From assembly GCA_937988885.1 (NCBI GenBank), contig CALKHR010000113.1, forward strand, positions 1 through 53,284: DNA of 53,284 nucleotides, read 5' to 3'. Positions 18,193 through 26,999 of this stretch are shown piece after piece. The notes under the pieces are model-generated. The model searched no databases, was not told the DNA's origin, and saw nothing but the letters and a program-made list of their open reading frames with translations. Source of the stretch: an uncultured Roseiflexaceae bacterium. GTDB lineage: Bacteria > Chloroflexota > Chloroflexia > Chloroflexales > Roseiflexaceae. The number at the start of each line of letters is the position of its first letter. Within the stretch, counting starts at the first letter, position 1. A program made the position numbers and the translations under genes.

Positions 18193-19635
18193 ATGACCGC
18201 CTATTCGAATGTACAATTGGTGCTCGGCGCAGAGTATGTGTTGTTGGAACAGGCGCCGACTTCGGGACGCGCGGATCTGCCGCTTTTTCTGCCTCTGCAA
18301 GTTCGTAACACCGGCAACGCTCAGTGGCGAATCTACGGTGGGCGTCCCGTCCTCCTCTCCTACCATTGGTACACTCCCACAGGTCAGATTGTCGAGTTCG
18401 ATGGGCGGCGCACCAGCCTCCCCGTGCCGCTCGCGCCCAACGAGGCGGTCGCAGTCGAGTTGTACGTTGAGCCGCCGCCCCACGCCGGCGATTTCGTGCT
18501 GGAGATCGATCTGGTCGAGGAAGGGGTGGGCTGGTTCTCGCAGCGCGGTGTGGAGCCGTTGCGCATCTCGCTGCAGATTGCGCCCGAGCCGGAGGGGCCG
18601 CGCGCCAGCATCGTCTCGTCGCTCTGCCTGCCCACCGATGCGGTTGGCAACACGATCGTCTCGCAGATGCGGTATCTGCAAGCGCTCGGCTACCGCACCA
18701 TCATCATCACCGAGGATGTGGACCAGCGCCACCCCGCCGAACTGCGCCAGTACATGGCCGCGCTCAGCCTGGAGGATGTGCTGCAGAATCGCTACTCCGC
18801 CCGCAGCCGCCGCGCGCTCAAGCACCTGCGCGAATCCGACATCGTGATCTTCCACTACGCGATCACCTACCGCCTGTTCGAGGCCATCGCCGATCTGCAG
18901 CGCGGCGTGATCCTGTTCGATTATCACGGCGTCACTCCTGCGCACCTGTGGAACATCACCGAGCAGGAACGGGCCAACCTGATCGCCAGCCAGCGCCAAT
19001 TCAAGCTCCTGCGCCACGCCGATTACGCGATCGTGCATAGCTCGTACATCCGCGACGAGTTAGAGAGCTACAACGTGATCCCGCCCGAGCGCATTCTGGT
19101 GCTGCCGCTGTACGCGCCGCTGGAACGCTTCCGGCCCGGCCCGCGCAGCGTCGAACTGGCCGAGCGCTACGGCATCGGCCCCGATCAGCCCGTGCTGCTG
19201 TACGTCGGGCGCATCTCCAGCAACAAGCGCATCGACGATGTGGTGCGCGCGCTAGCGCTCATCCGCCAGCAACGCCCCAACACGATGCTGCTGCTGGTCG
19301 GCGATAATCGCTCGGAGATCTACGCCCGTCAGGCCGAAGACATCCTGCGTTTGGCGAAGGAACTGGGCCAATCCGACCATGTGATCTTCACTGGTCAAGT
19401 GGATGACGATACGCTCGTCAAACACTACCAGTTCGCCGATCTATTCGTGACCGCCAGCCTCCACGAAGGCTTCTGCATCCCGGTGATCGAGGCGATGGCG
19501 AGCGGCCTGCCCGTGATCGGCGCCCACACTACGGCGCTGCCCGAGACGATCGGCAATGCTGGGCTGACCTTCACGCCGCAAGACCCCGCCGATCTGGCCA
19601 ACACCGTGTTGCGCGTGCTAGAGACACAGAGTTAG
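18193..19635 (+). CDS. Ig-like module + GT4 glycosyltransferase, copy 1 of 6
   Basis: About 480 residues. Residues ~5-130 form an Ig-like beta-sandwich (VRNTGNAQWRIYGGRPVLLSYHW, DGRRTSLPVPLAPNE, then EIDLVEEGVGWFSQRG). The rest is a GT-B enzyme: HYAITYRLFEAIADLQRG, FDYHGVTPAHLW, HADYAIVHSSYIRDEL, VLLYVGRISSNKRIDDVVRAL and the E-x7-E signature HEGFCIPVIEAMASGLPVIG. It starts a run of six paralogues with the same layout. Three starts (GTG 18187, ATG 18190, ATG 18193) are possible; 18193 is best spaced from AAAAGG. It is the most divergent of the six around residues 60-70. Function: sugar transfer to the exported glycan; the Ig-like part may bind the glycan or organise the complex. Confidence 0.87.
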   Translation: MTAYSNVQLVLGAEYVLLEQAPTSGRADLPLFLPLQVRNTGNAQWRIYGGRPVLLSYHWYTPTGQIVEFDGRRTSLPVPLAPNEAVAVELYVEPPPHAGDFVLEIDLVEEGVGWFSQRGVEPLRISLQIAPEPEGPRASIVSSLCLPTDAVGNTIVSQMRYLQALGYRTIIITEDVDQRHPAELRQYMAALSLEDVLQNRYSARSRRALKHLRESDIVIFHYAITYRLFEAIADLQRGVILFDYHGVTPAHLWNITEQERANLIASQRQFKLLRHADYAIVHSSYIRDELESYNVIPPERILVLPLYAPLERFRPGPRSVELAERYGIGPDQPVLLYVGRISSNKRIDDVVRALALIRQQRPNTMLLLVGDNRSEIYARQAEDILRLAKELGQSDHVIFTGQVDDDTLVKHYQFADLFVTASLHEGFCIPVIEAMASGLPVIGAHTTALPETIGNAGLTFTPQDPADLANTVLRVLETQS

Positions 19636-19653
19636 GCGCCAATGGAAACCGTT

Positions 19654-21093
19654 ATGTCATCGCTCAAACCGCTCGACGCACGCTACGAACTGCTCGCACC
19701 GCCCGAGCCAGGCAATATCAACCGCACTCTGTTCGTCACCCTGCGCGTGACCAACACGGGCAGTGAGGAGTGGCCGAACGAGGGCGAGCATCCGGTGAAC
19801 TTCGCGTATCACTGGCGCGCCGCCGATGGCACCATGCTAGAGATGAACGGCCAGCGCACGCACTTCCCGCGCACCATTCAGCCCGGCGAGACGCTCGACA
19901 TCGAGATGATGATCGAGCCGTACCCCGAGCCAGGCGAGTATCTGCTTGAGATCGATATGGTCGCCGAGGGCCGCGCCTGGTTCAAGGACCTGAACGTGCC
20001 GAGCATCACGCTGCCGATTACGTTGAGTGCGCCGCCCGCCAACGCGCCGCTGATCTGCATCGTCTGCACGGTCTTCCCGATCAACGATGCGGTCGGCAAC
20101 CAGGTGGCCAACCAGATGGCGTACTTCGTGCGGCAGGGCTACGAGGTGGTGGTGCTGAGCGAGGCCGTTGACCGACGCCGCCCGCTCGAACAGCGCCGCC
20201 ACGTGATCGAGATTCGGCTTGAACTACTGCAGGAGGGCGAAACTGCCGCAGCCAAGCGCGCGCTGCGCATTCTGGAGCAGGCCGATCGCTTCATCTACCA
20301 CTACCCGATCTACTACCCGTTGATGGAGACGATCAGTTGGATCGCGCAGGGCATTGTGATCCTCGATTATCACGGCATCACGCCGCCGCACCTGTGGGAG
20401 GGCCACAACCGCGAACTGCTGGCCACCAGCCAACGCCGCCTCACGCTGGCGCACTACGCCGATTACGCGATCGTGCACAGCCAGTACACCCGCGATGAGT
20501 TGCTGGCCTCCGGCGCGATCAGCGGCGACCGCGTGTTTGTGCTGCCGCTGCCCGTCTCGCTCGAACACTTCCAGCCCGGCGAGCGCAGCGCCGAACTAGC
20601 CGAGCGCTACGGCATCGACCCGGAGCAGCCTGTGTTGCTGTACCTCGGGCGGATCGCGGCCAATAAGCGCATCGACGTGTTGGTGCGGGCACTACCGCTC
20701 ATCCGCCAGCGCTACCCGAACGTGAAGCTGTTGCTGGTGGGCAACAACACTGGTCACTACGCGAAGTACGCCGCCGAGATCGAACAACTCGCCGTTACGT
20801 TGGGCCAAAGCGAGCACGTCTGCTTCACTGGGCCAGTGGATGATCGCGAGCTTGCCGCGCACTACCAACTCGCCGATGTGTTTGTGACGGCCAGCCAGCA
20901 CGAGGGCTTCTGCGTGCCGATCATCGAGGCGATGGCCTGCGGCGTGCCCGTGATCGGCACGCACATCACGGCGCTGCCCGAGACGATCGGCGATGGCGGA
21001 CTGACCTTCCGCCCCGACGACCCCGACGATTTAGCCGCAGCCGTGCTGCGTGTACTTGATGGGCGGCCCCGCGCAGCCGCCGCTGAGGAGTAG
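19654..21093 (+). CDS. Ig-like module + GT4 glycosyltransferase, copy 2 of 6
   Basis: 479 residues with the same architecture as its neighbours. The Ig-like module is at ~5-125 (LRVTNTGSEEWPNEGEHPVNF, FPRTIQPGETLDIEMMIEP, LEIDMVAEGRAWFKDLNV); the GT-B core begins PLICIVCTVFPINDAVGNQVA. FIYHYPIYYPLMETI, LDYHGITPPHLWEG and HEGFCVPIIEAMACGVPVIG (E-x7-E) are intact. It is closest to copy 3, so these two probably arose by the latest duplication. The ATG at 19654 is chosen because MSSLKPLDARYELL aligns with the start of copy 3; an in-frame ATG at 19642 also exists. The gap from copy 1 is about 18 bases. Confidence 0.87.
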   Translation: MSSLKPLDARYELLAPPEPGNINRTLFVTLRVTNTGSEEWPNEGEHPVNFAYHWRAADGTMLEMNGQRTHFPRTIQPGETLDIEMMIEPYPEPGEYLLEIDMVAEGRAWFKDLNVPSITLPITLSAPPANAPLICIVCTVFPINDAVGNQVANQMAYFVRQGYEVVVLSEAVDRRRPLEQRRHVIEIRLELLQEGETAAAKRALRILEQADRFIYHYPIYYPLMETISWIAQGIVILDYHGITPPHLWEGHNRELLATSQRRLTLAHYADYAIVHSQYTRDELLASGAISGDRVFVLPLPVSLEHFQPGERSAELAERYGIDPEQPVLLYLGRIAANKRIDVLVRALPLIRQRYPNVKLLLVGNNTGHYAKYAAEIEQLAVTLGQSEHVCFTGPVDDRELAAHYQLADVFVTASQHEGFCVPIIEAMACGVPVIGTHITALPETIGDGGLTFRPDDPDDLAAAVLRVLDGRPRAAAAEE

Positions 21094-21102
21094 AATCGGA
21101 CT

Positions 21103-22530
21103 ATGTCAGCCGTAAACCCATTAGATGCTCGTTATGAACTGCTCACGCAGCCCGAGGCGATCAATATCGATCACGCGCTCCTGCTTGAGTTGCGCGTCAC
21201 TAACACGGGCAGCGAGGAGTGGCCGAACCATGGCACGCACCCGGTCAATCTGGCCTACCACTGGCGCGCCGTCGATGGCACGATGCTGGAGTTGAACGGC
21301 CAGCGCACGCACTTCCCGCACTTCATCCAGCCCGGCGAAACGCTCAACATCGAGATGGTCATCGAGCCGCCCGACGCGCCCGGCGATTATCTGCTGGAGA
21401 TCGACCTGGTGGCCGAGGGACGCGCCTGGTTCGCCAACCTGGGTGTGCCCACCATCCAGTTGCCGATCACGTTCCCCGACACATCGGCCACCGCGCCACG
21501 GATCTGCGTGGTCTGCTCGGCCTGCCCGATCAACGATGCGGTGGGCAACCATGTCGCCAACCAGATCGAGTACTTCGCGCGGCAGGGCTACGATGTGCTG
21601 GGAATCTTCCAGGGGATCGATCGGCGTCGGCCCGCCAAACAGCGCCAGTACATGGTCGAAGTATCGCTTGAGCAGTTTCAGACGGGCGAGACGCCTGCGG
21701 CCCGCCGCGCGATGCGCTTCTTCCGCCAAGCCGACCGCTTCGTCTACCATTACCCGATCTACTACCCGCTGGCCGAGACGATCAGTTGGGTCGAGCAGGG
21801 CATTGTGGTGCTCGATTATCACGGCATCACGCCGCCGCACCTGTGGGATGGCCCGGGCATCGAGTTGCTCTACGAGGGCCAGCGCCGCCTTACGCTGGCG
21901 CACTACGCCGATTACGCGATCGCCCACAGCAGTTACGCCCGCGAGGAGTTGCTGGCCTCCGGCGCCATCGACCGCGATCGGGTGTTTGTGCTGCCCTACA
22001 TCGTGCCGCTGCAAGGCTTCCGGCCCAGCGATCGCGATCCCGAGATCGTGGCCAAGTACGGGCTTGAGGGCAGGCCCGTGCTGCTGTACGTGGGGCGTAT
22101 GGCCGCCAACAAGCGCATCATCGATCTGGTGCGGGCGCTGCCGCTCATCCAGGCGCAACACCCCGGCACCAAACTGCTGATGGTCGGCGATAACACCACG
22201 CCGCCCTACGATGTGCTGGTGCGCAATGCTCAGAAGGAAGCGGAAGAACTCGGCGTTGGCGATGATGTGATCTTCACCGGGCCGTACAGCCACGATCAAC
22301 TGCACCGCCTTTACAACAGCAGCGATGTCTACGTCACCAGCAGCCTGCACGAGGGCTTCTGCATCCCCGTGATCGAGGCGATGGCCTGCGGTGTGCCGGT
22401 GGTCGGCACGCACACGACGGCCCTGCCCGAGACGATCGGCGAGGGTGGCCTGACCTTCAGGCCGGAAGATCCCGCTGATCTGGCGGCCAAAGTCAATCTG
22501 TTGCTCAGTTCGCGGGTCGCCAAAGCCTAA
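21103..22530 (+). CDS. Ig-like module + GT4 glycosyltransferase, copy 3 of 6
   Basis: 475 residues. The Ig-like module is at ~5-125 (LRVTNTGSEEWPNHGTHPVNL, DGTMLELNGQRTHFPHFIQPGE, LEIDLVAEGRAWFANLGV). The GT-B core follows: VVCSACPINDAVGNHVANQ, LDYHGITPPHLWDG, HYADYAIAHSSYAREEL, VLLYVGRMAANKRIIDLVRAL, and E-x7-E in HEGFCIPVIEAMACGVPVVG. GAGGAG lies 12 bases before the ATG. The acceptor-domain segment that differs from copies 4-6 (YHYPIYYPLAETISW) is shared with copy 2, which may mean a shared acceptor. Confidence 0.87.
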   Translation: MSAVNPLDARYELLTQPEAINIDHALLLELRVTNTGSEEWPNHGTHPVNLAYHWRAVDGTMLELNGQRTHFPHFIQPGETLNIEMVIEPPDAPGDYLLEIDLVAEGRAWFANLGVPTIQLPITFPDTSATAPRICVVCSACPINDAVGNHVANQIEYFARQGYDVLGIFQGIDRRRPAKQRQYMVEVSLEQFQTGETPAARRAMRFFRQADRFVYHYPIYYPLAETISWVEQGIVVLDYHGITPPHLWDGPGIELLYEGQRRLTLAHYADYAIAHSSYAREELLASGAIDRDRVFVLPYIVPLQGFRPSDRDPEIVAKYGLEGRPVLLYVGRMAANKRIIDLVRALPLIQAQHPGTKLLMVGDNTTPPYDVLVRNAQKEAEELGVGDDVIFTGPYSHDQLHRLYNSSDVYVTSSLHEGFCIPVIEAMACGVPVVGTHTTALPETIGEGGLTFRPEDPADLAAKVNLLLSSRVAKA

Positions 22531-22540
22531 GGTGTGAGAA

Positions 22541-24016
22541 ATGCCAGCAGTTCAGGGCCACAATCAGTTCGCCGCCACCTACGAGTTGATCGACGCGCCA
22601 CGCACGGCGCGATCCGATCGGCTGCTGCTGTTGCGCGTGCGGCTGCACAACACTGGCGATTCGCCCTGGCCGCACCGTGGCGCAACGACCGTCAATCTCG
22701 GCTACCACTGGCTCGCCGCCGATGGCAGTATCGTGGATTTCAACGGCCTGCGGGTCGGCTTGCCCAACACCGTCGCGCCCGGCGAGTGGGTGGAGGTCGA
22801 ACTGCAAGTCGAGCCGCCAGCGCCCGGCGACTATCTACTCGCCATCGATTTGGTTGAGGAGAACGTGGCTTGGTTCTCGCAGCAGGGTGTGGATTGGCTC
22901 ACCACGCCGATCACCATTACACCCGCCGCCGAGGATGCGTTGCGCGTCTGCATCATCGGGCAGGTCTGCCTGATCCGCGATGCGGTGGGCAATCATATGG
23001 TCGATCAGGCGCGCGCCCTGCAAGCGCAGGGCTATCACGTCGATATCCTGCTTGAGCATGTGGACCCCCGCCAACCCGCCGATGTGCGTGAGATCATGGC
23101 CTCGATCAGCTACGAGGCGTTGCGCAGCAGCCTCGGCAAGCCCGCGAGCAACCCGCACCTGCGCCGCGCCATCGAGAACTTTCGTAAGGCCGACGTGTTC
23201 ATCTTCCACTACGCCGTGCACTACGAACTGTTCGAGGCCATCCAGTTCATTCACCACGGCGTGATTTTGGTCGATTATCACGGCATCACGCCCGCGCACC
23301 TGTGGAACAGCACGGATCGCGAGTACGAGCGGCTGCGCGCTAGCCAAGCGCAACTGCAACTGCTGCGCTACGCCGATTACGCGATCGCCCACAGCGCCTA
23401 CACGCGGGACGAACTGATCGCCACCAATACGCTGGCTCCCGAGCGGATCATCCAGATGGCGCTGCCCGTCGATCTGCGGCGCTTCCACCCCAAGCAGCCC
23501 TCACAGGCGCTGTTGAAGCAGTACGGCATCGGCCAGAAGCGCCCGCTACTGCTGTACGTCGGGCGGATCGCGGCCAACAAGCGCATCGGTGATCTGGTGC
23601 GGGCGCTGCCGCTGATCCGCGAACAATTCCCCGACACAATGCTGCTGCTGGTGGGTGATACACGCCCCGCCGATTACGCGCTCGAAGCCGAGCAGGCCAA
23701 ATCGCTCGCCGCACAGCTTAGCGTCGCCGAGGCCGTCATCTTCACGGGTTCGGTATCGGATGCGGATTTGGCCCAGTTGTACAACCTGGCCGACCTGTTC
23801 GTCACGGCCAGCCTGCACGAGGGCTTCTGCATCCCCGTGATCGAGGCGATGGCGAGCGGCGTCCCGGTGGTTGGCACGCGTACAACGGCCCTGCCCGAGA
23901 CGATCGGCGATGGCGGCCTGACCTTCACACCACAAGACCCGGCTGACCTCGCCCGCCAAGTGCTGACGATCCTCAGCAGCCGCACGACCGAGCAGCCAAA
24001 GGAGCACCGCATATGA
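22541..24016 (+). CDS. Ig-like module + GT4 glycosyltransferase, copy 4 of 6
   Basis: 491 residues. The Ig-like module covers ~10-130 (LRVRLHNTGDSPWPHRGATTVNL, FNGLRVGLPNTVAPGEWVEVE, AIDLVEENVAWFSQQGV). The GT-B core opens VCIIGQVCLIRDAVGNHMVDQ and contains FIFHYAVHYELFEAIQFI, VDYHGITPAHLWN and HEGFCIPVIEAMASGVPVVG. The acceptor-domain segment resembles copy 1 more than copies 2 and 3. AAGGTG lies six bases before the ATG. The stop overlaps the next start (ATGA), so translation of copies 4 and 5 is probably coupled. Confidence 0.87.
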   Translation: MPAVQGHNQFAATYELIDAPRTARSDRLLLLRVRLHNTGDSPWPHRGATTVNLGYHWLAADGSIVDFNGLRVGLPNTVAPGEWVEVELQVEPPAPGDYLLAIDLVEENVAWFSQQGVDWLTTPITITPAAEDALRVCIIGQVCLIRDAVGNHMVDQARALQAQGYHVDILLEHVDPRQPADVREIMASISYEALRSSLGKPASNPHLRRAIENFRKADVFIFHYAVHYELFEAIQFIHHGVILVDYHGITPAHLWNSTDREYERLRASQAQLQLLRYADYAIAHSAYTRDELIATNTLAPERIIQMALPVDLRRFHPKQPSQALLKQYGIGQKRPLLLYVGRIAANKRIGDLVRALPLIREQFPDTMLLLVGDTRPADYALEAEQAKSLAAQLSVAEAVIFTGSVSDADLAQLYNLADLFVTASLHEGFCIPVIEAMASGVPVVGTRTTALPETIGDGGLTFTPQDPADLARQVLTILSSRTTEQPKEHRI

Positions 24017-25473
24017 GCGCGCCGAACGCATCCGCAACCGCTCGCTTGGCGGTCGAATACCGCCTGCTGAGCGAGGTTCCCGCCGCCCAAGCAGGGCAAG
24101 CGCTGTTATTGCACGTGGCAGTGCGCAATATCGGCAACTCGCCGTGGTCGCACAATGGCAAGCACCCGATCACGCTGGCCTACCACTGGTACGATTCGCG
24201 GGGCCAGGTCGTCGATTTCGAGGGTGTGCGCACGCTGCTGGGCCGCCCGATCTTCCCGGGCCAAACGCTCGAAGTGACGATGCAGATCGAGCCGCCACCT
24301 CGCGCTGGCGATTTCGTGCTGGTGCTCGATATGGTAGAGGAGGGGCTGAGCTGGTTCTCGCTGCAGGGCGTGGAGACGTTCAGCATCCCGATCCACGTGG
24401 CCGAGACCGATAGCAACGCGCCGCGCGTCTGCATCATCAACGGCAACTGCATGATCAACGATGCGCTCGGCAATCACGTGGTGAACCAGTTGCGCTACTT
24501 TCAGTCGCACGGTTACCGCGCCCTGGCGCTGCTCGAACACGTCGATAAGCGCCACCCGCCCGAGTTGCGCCAATACTTGATGCAGATCAGCCTCGACGAT
24601 CTGCGCAACGGCACCGGCAACCCGCAGACGCGCCGCGCTGTCGAGCATTTTCAGAGCGCCGACCTGTACATCTTCAACTATTCGACCTACTACCAGTTGA
24701 TCGAGGCGATCCGGCTGGTGAGCCATGGCACGGTGATCTTCGATTATCACGGCGTCACGCCAGCGAAGATCTGGGCCGGGGCCGGGGCCGAGATCCAGCA
24801 AGAGGGCCAGCGCCAGATCAAATTGGTGCGCTACGCCGATTACGCGATCGCCCACAGCGAGTTCACCCGCGCGGAGTTGCTGGCCACCAACGCCATCGCG
24901 CCCGAGCGCGTGAGTAAGATGGCGTATGTGGTGCCGCTCGACCGGATCGGCCCGGGGCCGCGCGACCCGATGCTGCTGGAACGCTACGGCCTGCGCGACG
25001 ACCAACCCGTGCTGCTGTACATTGGCCGGATGGCGGCCAACAAACGCATCGAGGACCTGGTGCGCGCGCTGCCCTTGATCCGCGAACGTTACCCCGACGC
25101 GGTGCTGCTGCTGGTGGGAGACAACACGATGCCCGCCCATGCCCGCATCGCGGCGCAGGCCCAAACGCTCGCCGAACAGCTTGGCGTAGCCGAGGCGGTC
25201 ATCTTCACGGGGCAGGTGCCCGACGACGAGTTGCCCAAACACTATCAACTGGCCGATCTGTTTGTGATCGCGAGTATTCACGAGGGCTTCTGCATCCCAG
25301 CGGTTGAGGCGATGGCCAGCGGCAAGCCCGTGATCGGCGCCCGCGCCACCGCGCTGCCCGAGACGATCGGCGATGGCGGGCTGACCTTCACGCCGCAAGA
25401 CCCCGCCGATCTGGCGCGCCAAGTGTTGAATGTGCTGGATCAACGACCGAAACGTAACGAAGCCACGACATGA
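24013..25473 (+). CDS. Ig-like module + GT4 glycosyltransferase, copy 5 of 6
   Basis: 486 residues. The Ig-like module is at ~10-135 (VAVRNIGNSPWSHNGKHPITL, DFEGVRTLLGRPIFPGQTLEV, LDMVEEGLSWFSLQGV). The GT-B core has VCIINGNCMINDALGNHVVNQ, FNYSTYYQLIEAIRLVSHG, FDYHGVTPAKIWAG and HEGFCIPAVEAMASGKPVIG. The FNYSTYY element is shared with copy 6 and differs from the HYPIYY and HYAxxY of copies 1-4. A good ribosome site, AAAGGAG, is eight bases before the ATG. The start and stop both overlap the neighbouring genes by four bases. Confidence 0.87.
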   Translation: MSAPNASATARLAVEYRLLSEVPAAQAGQALLLHVAVRNIGNSPWSHNGKHPITLAYHWYDSRGQVVDFEGVRTLLGRPIFPGQTLEVTMQIEPPPRAGDFVLVLDMVEEGLSWFSLQGVETFSIPIHVAETDSNAPRVCIINGNCMINDALGNHVVNQLRYFQSHGYRALALLEHVDKRHPPELRQYLMQISLDDLRNGTGNPQTRRAVEHFQSADLYIFNYSTYYQLIEAIRLVSHGTVIFDYHGVTPAKIWAGAGAEIQQEGQRQIKLVRYADYAIAHSEFTRAELLATNAIAPERVSKMAYVVPLDRIGPGPRDPMLLERYGLRDDQPVLLYIGRMAANKRIEDLVRALPLIRERYPDAVLLLVGDNTMPAHARIAAQAQTLAEQLGVAEAVIFTGQVPDDELPKHYQLADLFVIASIHEGFCIPAVEAMASGKPVIGARATALPETIGDGGLTFTPQDPADLARQVLNVLDQRPKRNEATT

Positions 25474-26894
25474 GTGAACCACGCCACAACCTGCCGTTCG
25501 ACGCTCGTTTCGAGTTGCTCGAAGCACTGCCCGGCATCAGCACCGCGCTGCCGATGCTGGTGCGCGTGTTGGTGCACAACTGTGGTCAACAGCCGTGGAG
25601 CCATCAAGGCCCAACGCCCGTGAACTTGGCGTATCACTGGTACGATGCCGATGGCGCGCTGGTGGAGTTCGACGGGGTGCGCACGCTGCTGCACCGCCCC
25701 GTTCACCCTGGCGAATCGATCGAGCTTGAGATGCTGATCGAGCCGCCCGAAACCGCTGGCGATTACGTGCTCGCCCTCGATATGGTGCAGGAGTCCGTCG
25801 GGTGGTTCTCGCAGCAGGGCGCCGAGATGCTGCGCCTGCCGCTGAGCGTGGCCCCCGCGCCGCAGGCCAAGCGCGTCTGCATCGTCAACGGCAACTGCTC
25901 GATCAACGATGCGCTCGGCAACACGGTCATCAACCAACTGAACTTCTTTTTGGCGCGCGGCTACCATACGCTGGTGCTGGTCGAAACGCTCGATCTGCGC
26001 TTGCCCGCCGCGTTGCGCCGCTACATGGTCTGTATCTCGCGCGATCAGTTGCGCAAGCAGGAGTCTACGCCGATCACGCGCCGAGCGATCGCGCATTTTC
26101 AGCAATCCGACATCTTTGTGTACAATTACTCGACCTATTACCCGTTGGCCGAGACAATCGAGTTGGTGAGTCGCGGCGTGACCATCTTCGATTATCATGG
26201 CGTCACGCCACCAGCCCTGTGGGAGGGTGTGGGCCTTGAAGATTTGGTGCGGGGCCAGCAGGCCGTGGAACTGGTGCGCTACGCCGATTACGCGATCGCC
26301 CATAGCGCCTACACGCGCGACGAACTGATTGCGACGCACCTGATCAGCCCCGAGCGGGTGTTCCAGGTGGCGCTGCCCGTGGATCTGCGCACGATCCGCC
26401 CAAAGCACACGAGCAGCACGCTACTGCAGCGGTACGGTGTGGCGGATCGCCACCCATTGCTGCTATACGTCGGGCGGATGGCGGCCAACAAGCGCATCAG
26501 CGACCTAGTGCGGGCGCTGCCGTTGATCCGCGCGCAATTGCCCGACGCGACGCTAGTGCTGGTTGGCGATAACCGCTCGCCCGCCTATGTGCCATTGGTG
26601 GAGCAGGCCCAAGCGCTCGCCGAACAGCTTGGCGTGGCCGATGCCGTGCGCTTCACGGGGCCAGTCCCCGACGAGGAATTGGCCGAGTGGTACGCGCAGG
26701 CCGATCTGTTCGTCACGGCCAGCCTGCACGAGGGCTTCTGCGTCCCGGTGATCGAGGCGCTCGCCAACGGGCTGCCGGTGGTTGGCTCGCACATCACAGC
26801 CCTGCCCGAAACGATCGGCGACGGCGGTTTGACATTTAGTCCAGGTGATCCGAACGATCTCGCAGAAAAGGTGATACAGGTTTTTCAAAAGTAG
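25470..26894 (+). CDS. Ig-like module + GT4 glycosyltransferase, copy 6 of 6
   Basis: 474 residues. The Ig-like module is at ~8-130 (VLVHNCGQQPWSHQGPTPVNL, EFDGVRTLLHRPVHPGESIEL, LDMVQESVGWFSQQGA). The GT-B core has VCIVNGNCSINDALGNTVINQ, YNYSTYYPLAETIELVSRG, FDYHGVTPPALWEG, VLLYVG-like LLLYVGRMAANKRISDLVRAL and E-x7-E in HEGFCVPVIEALANGLPVVG. It overlaps copy 5 by ATGA and ends the tandem run; about 105 non-coding bases follow. It is closest to copy 5. Confidence 0.87.
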   Translation: MSEPRHNLPFDARFELLEALPGISTALPMLVRVLVHNCGQQPWSHQGPTPVNLAYHWYDADGALVEFDGVRTLLHRPVHPGESIELEMLIEPPETAGDYVLALDMVQESVGWFSQQGAEMLRLPLSVAPAPQAKRVCIVNGNCSINDALGNTVINQLNFFLARGYHTLVLVETLDLRLPAALRRYMVCISRDQLRKQESTPITRRAIAHFQQSDIFVYNYSTYYPLAETIELVSRGVTIFDYHGVTPPALWEGVGLEDLVRGQQAVELVRYADYAIAHSAYTRDELIATHLISPERVFQVALPVDLRTIRPKHTSSTLLQRYGVADRHPLLLYVGRMAANKRISDLVRALPLIRAQLPDATLVLVGDNRSPAYVPLVEQAQALAEQLGVADAVRFTGPVPDEELAEWYAQADLFVTASLHEGFCVPVIEALANGLPVVGSHITALPETIGDGGLTFSPGDPNDLAEKVIQVFQK

Positions 26895-26999
26895 CGCGGT
26901 GATGACGACCAGCAGCGTATGCGCATTGTAAAGAATTAGCTCACGATCCAAACGAACAAGCTACGACGCAGCAGCCGATCATAGTAAAGGTGGTACGGT

